The position numbers were made by a program, and so were the translations under genes. From Bacillus sp. 1780r2a1 (GTDB lineage: Bacteria > Bacillota > Bacilli > Bacillales > Bacillaceae_H): 64,000 nucleotides of DNA. The notes under the pieces were generated by a model, which worked only from the letters and a program-made list of their open reading frames with translations, made no database searches and was not told the origin of the DNA. The stretch is taken from NCBI GenBank assembly GCA_024134725.1, contig CP099863.1:3097258-3161257 (forward strand), written 5' to 3'. Positions 62,795-64,000 of this stretch are shown piece after piece; the stretch's first letter is position 1; the number at the start of each line of letters is the position of its first letter.

Positions 62795-63445
62795 TCATAA
62801 GCAATCTGCATCATTGCTTCTTATCATCATTAATATGCCTGTAGTAAATGAAAAAGTACCTCTTTGTGTAAGAAGTTCGTTACTTATACATAAAGTAGAG
62901 CCAAGTTCTACATAGTGGTTTGTTAAGGGATACTTAAAGCCTGTTAGCGTAAGGTTTTCCACACCTCCAGCATAGGGAATAAACGAGACGTATTTTGCAT
63001 GAATTCTTTCTTCAATCTCATGCGTTCCAGGCGAAAACAATTGGATGCTGTTTTGCTTGTCAACTAGCTCTACTTTTACGTTTTCTTGCAGGCTTTTATA
63101 CAGAAGTTGAACAGCTCCGAACATATGATCAATCCTGCCGCCTGTGGCTCCGAAGATCCGAACGTATGCAGGCTTTTTCGATACAGCCCACTCAACTGCA
63201 AGTTCTAAATCCGTTGCGTCTTTTTCAGACGGATAAATATGTAAATCTCCAAGCCTATCCTGAATAACCTTCAGCTGCTCCGCGTTGATAGAGTCAAAGT
63301 CTCCAAACGCTTCATCAGGAATAATTCCCTGTTCAAGCAGAGTGAACACACCGCGATCTACACCTATCCACTTATCGCATGCCTTCCACTTGTGAAGTTC
63401 CGGCACATAGTTATCTGGACCACCTGCCAAAATATGAATAATCAT
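62795..63445 (-). CDS. thiN: Thiamine pyrophosphokinase
   Basis: ThiN converts thiamine directly to thiamine pyrophosphate. The 216-residue protein has the family segments WIGVDRGVFTLLEQGIIPDEAFGDFDS and PSEKDATDLELAVEWA, which bind ATP. RIFGATGGRIDHMFGAVQLL and a C-terminal beta domain (YPLTNHYVELGSTLCISNEL) that contacts thiamine complete it. It starts at ATG behind AAAGGG, about 90 bp after rpe, with a terminator in between. spoVM lies downstream. Confidence 0.96.
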   Translation of the reverse strand: MIIHILAGGPDNYVPELHKWKACDKWIGVDRGVFTLLEQGIIPDEAFGDFDSINAEQLKVIQDRLGDLHIYPSEKDATDLELAVEWAVSKKPAYVRIFGATGGRIDHMFGAVQLLYKSLQENVKVELVDKQNSIQLFSPGTHEIEERIHAKYVSFIPYAGGVENLTLTGFKYPLTNHYVELGSTLCISNELLTQRGTFSFTTGILMMIRSNDADCL

Positions 63446-63477
63446 AATAAGCCACCCTTTCTCTTTACGAACTATTT

Positions 63478-63531
63478 AAAAAAGTTGCCAAGGAAAAACA
63501 GATTTCACTTTTCCTTTGACAACTTTTATCT
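63478..63531 (-). terminator. Rho-independent terminator of rpe
   Basis: On the minus strand AAAAGTTGTCAAAGGAAAA pairs with TTTTTCCTTGGCAACTTTT over about 18 positions around a 10-base loop, followed by TTTT. It begins just after the rpe stop. Confidence 0.9.
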
Positions 63532-63536
63532 ACTAA

Positions 63537-64000
63537 TTATATAGTTGAGCGAATTCGATCAATTGCAGCTGCGCGGTCTTCTTGATCATAAATCGCTGAG
63601 CCAGCTACTAAAACGTTTGCCCCAGCTTCTACGCATTTTTTTGCTGTTTCTTCGTTTACTCCACCATCTACTTCTACTTCTATAGATAGCTGACGAATCT
63701 CAATAAGCTGAGATATTTGTTCAATTTTTGGTAGTACGCTATTAATAAACTTTTGGCCTCCAAAACCTGGATTAACCGTCATTAATAAAATTAAGTCGAT
63801 GTCTTCCAAAACATGTTTTACAACATCGATTGGCGTAGCTGGATTTAACGCAATTCCAACTTTCATTCCATGTTCTTTAATTAATTGAATCGTACGGTGT
63901 AAATGTGTACATGCTTCCGCATGCACAGTTAAAATATCAGCACCTGCTTTTGCAAACATTGGAATGTACGCATCAGGGTTATCAATCATTAAGTGTACAT
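63537..64000 (-). CDS. rpe: Ribulose-phosphate 3-epimerase, C-terminal part (5' end outside window)
   Basis: Rpe interconverts ribulose 5-phosphate and xylulose 5-phosphate in the pentose phosphate pathway. The visible part begins at the window edge with [20 protein letters not shown] and continues through [25 protein letters not shown] and [12 protein letters not shown]. These are the metal- and phosphate-binding segments of the TIM barrel. About 65 residues at the N-terminus are missing. The frame has no stop before the edge, so the Met at 63987-63989 is internal and not the start. Confidence 0.97.
   Translation of the reverse strand, partial: VHLMIDNPDAYIPMFAKAGADILTVHAEACTHLHRTIQLIKEHGMKVGIALNPATPIDVVKHVLEDIDLILLMTVNPGFGGQKFINSVLPKIEQISQLIEIRQLSIEVEVDGGVNEETAKKCVEAGANVLVAGSAIYDQEDRAAAIDRIRSTI

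Noticed and set aside
63446-63536. Possible TPP riboswitch for thiN
   Set aside because: The gap between rpe and thiN is filled by the rpe terminator and a ribosome binding site; no conserved thi-box sequence was seen.

Overview
The window is a stretch of chromosome from an endospore-forming, flagellated, low-GC Bacillaceae species. The gene order matches the Bacillus subtilis rpe-thiN-spoVM-rpmB to rpsB region almost gene for gene. SpoVM (sporulation), SwrB/SwrD (swarming), the CheC/CheD adaptation proteins, FapR and CodY all point to Bacillus sensu lato. The protein variants look like the Priestia (Bacillus) megaterium side of the family, but the species is a guess. Every gene is on the minus strand except rpmB, so biological order runs from high to low coordinates.

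In transcription order the layout is as follows. (1) 64.0-60.0 kb: rpe (cut by the window edge), thiN, the 26-codon spoVM, convergent rpmB (+), then the asp23-fakA pair. (2) 59.9-54.9 kb: a PTS EIIC-like membrane protein with its own promoter, palindromes and terminator, then the L-serine dehydratase subunits sdaAB/sdaAA, and recG. (3) 54.8-51.2 kb: the FapR lipid operon fapR-plsX-fabD-fabG-acpP behind a clear FapR operator. (4) 51.0-43.8 kb: rnc-smc-ftsY and ylxM-ffh, i.e. RNase III, chromosome condensation and the signal recognition particle pathway. (5) 43.6-38.4 kb: rpsP-khpA / ylqD-rimM-trmD / rplS / lepB-rbgA-rnhB, covering ribosome assembly, tRNA modification and protein export. (6) 38.4-37.7 kb: a 0.65 kb non-coding gap holding decayed remnants of the ylqG/ylqH (FlhB C-terminal paralogue) locus. 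(7) 37.7-30.9 kb: sucCD, dprA, topA, trmFO. (8) 30.9-27.1 kb: xerC-hslV-hslU-codY with its own promoter and a strong terminator. (9) 26.7-0.4 kb: the complete fla/che operon, 32 genes from flgB to swrB. (10) The 5' end of rpsB with its promoter.

The fla/che operon carries, in order, the rod, MS-ring and switch genes, the export ATPase complex, hook assembly, the C-ring with CheY, the export gate, the FlhF/FlhG placement GTPases, the chemotaxis core and adaptation proteins, and finally sigma-D and SwrB. Its genes are tightly packed with frequent short overlaps, which suggests translational coupling. At least eight of them use TTG or GTG starts.

The window is overwhelmingly conserved housekeeping sequence. 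I found no mobile element, CRISPR array, defence island or obviously new system. The items most worth a second look are the ylqG/ylqH relic, a 21-bp hairpin overlapping the fapR promoter whose only two DNA mismatches become G-U pairs in the minus-strand RNA, the regulatory region of the EIIC-like gene, an inverted repeat wrapped around the xerC-codY promoter, and several hairpins or palindromes at operon boundaries.
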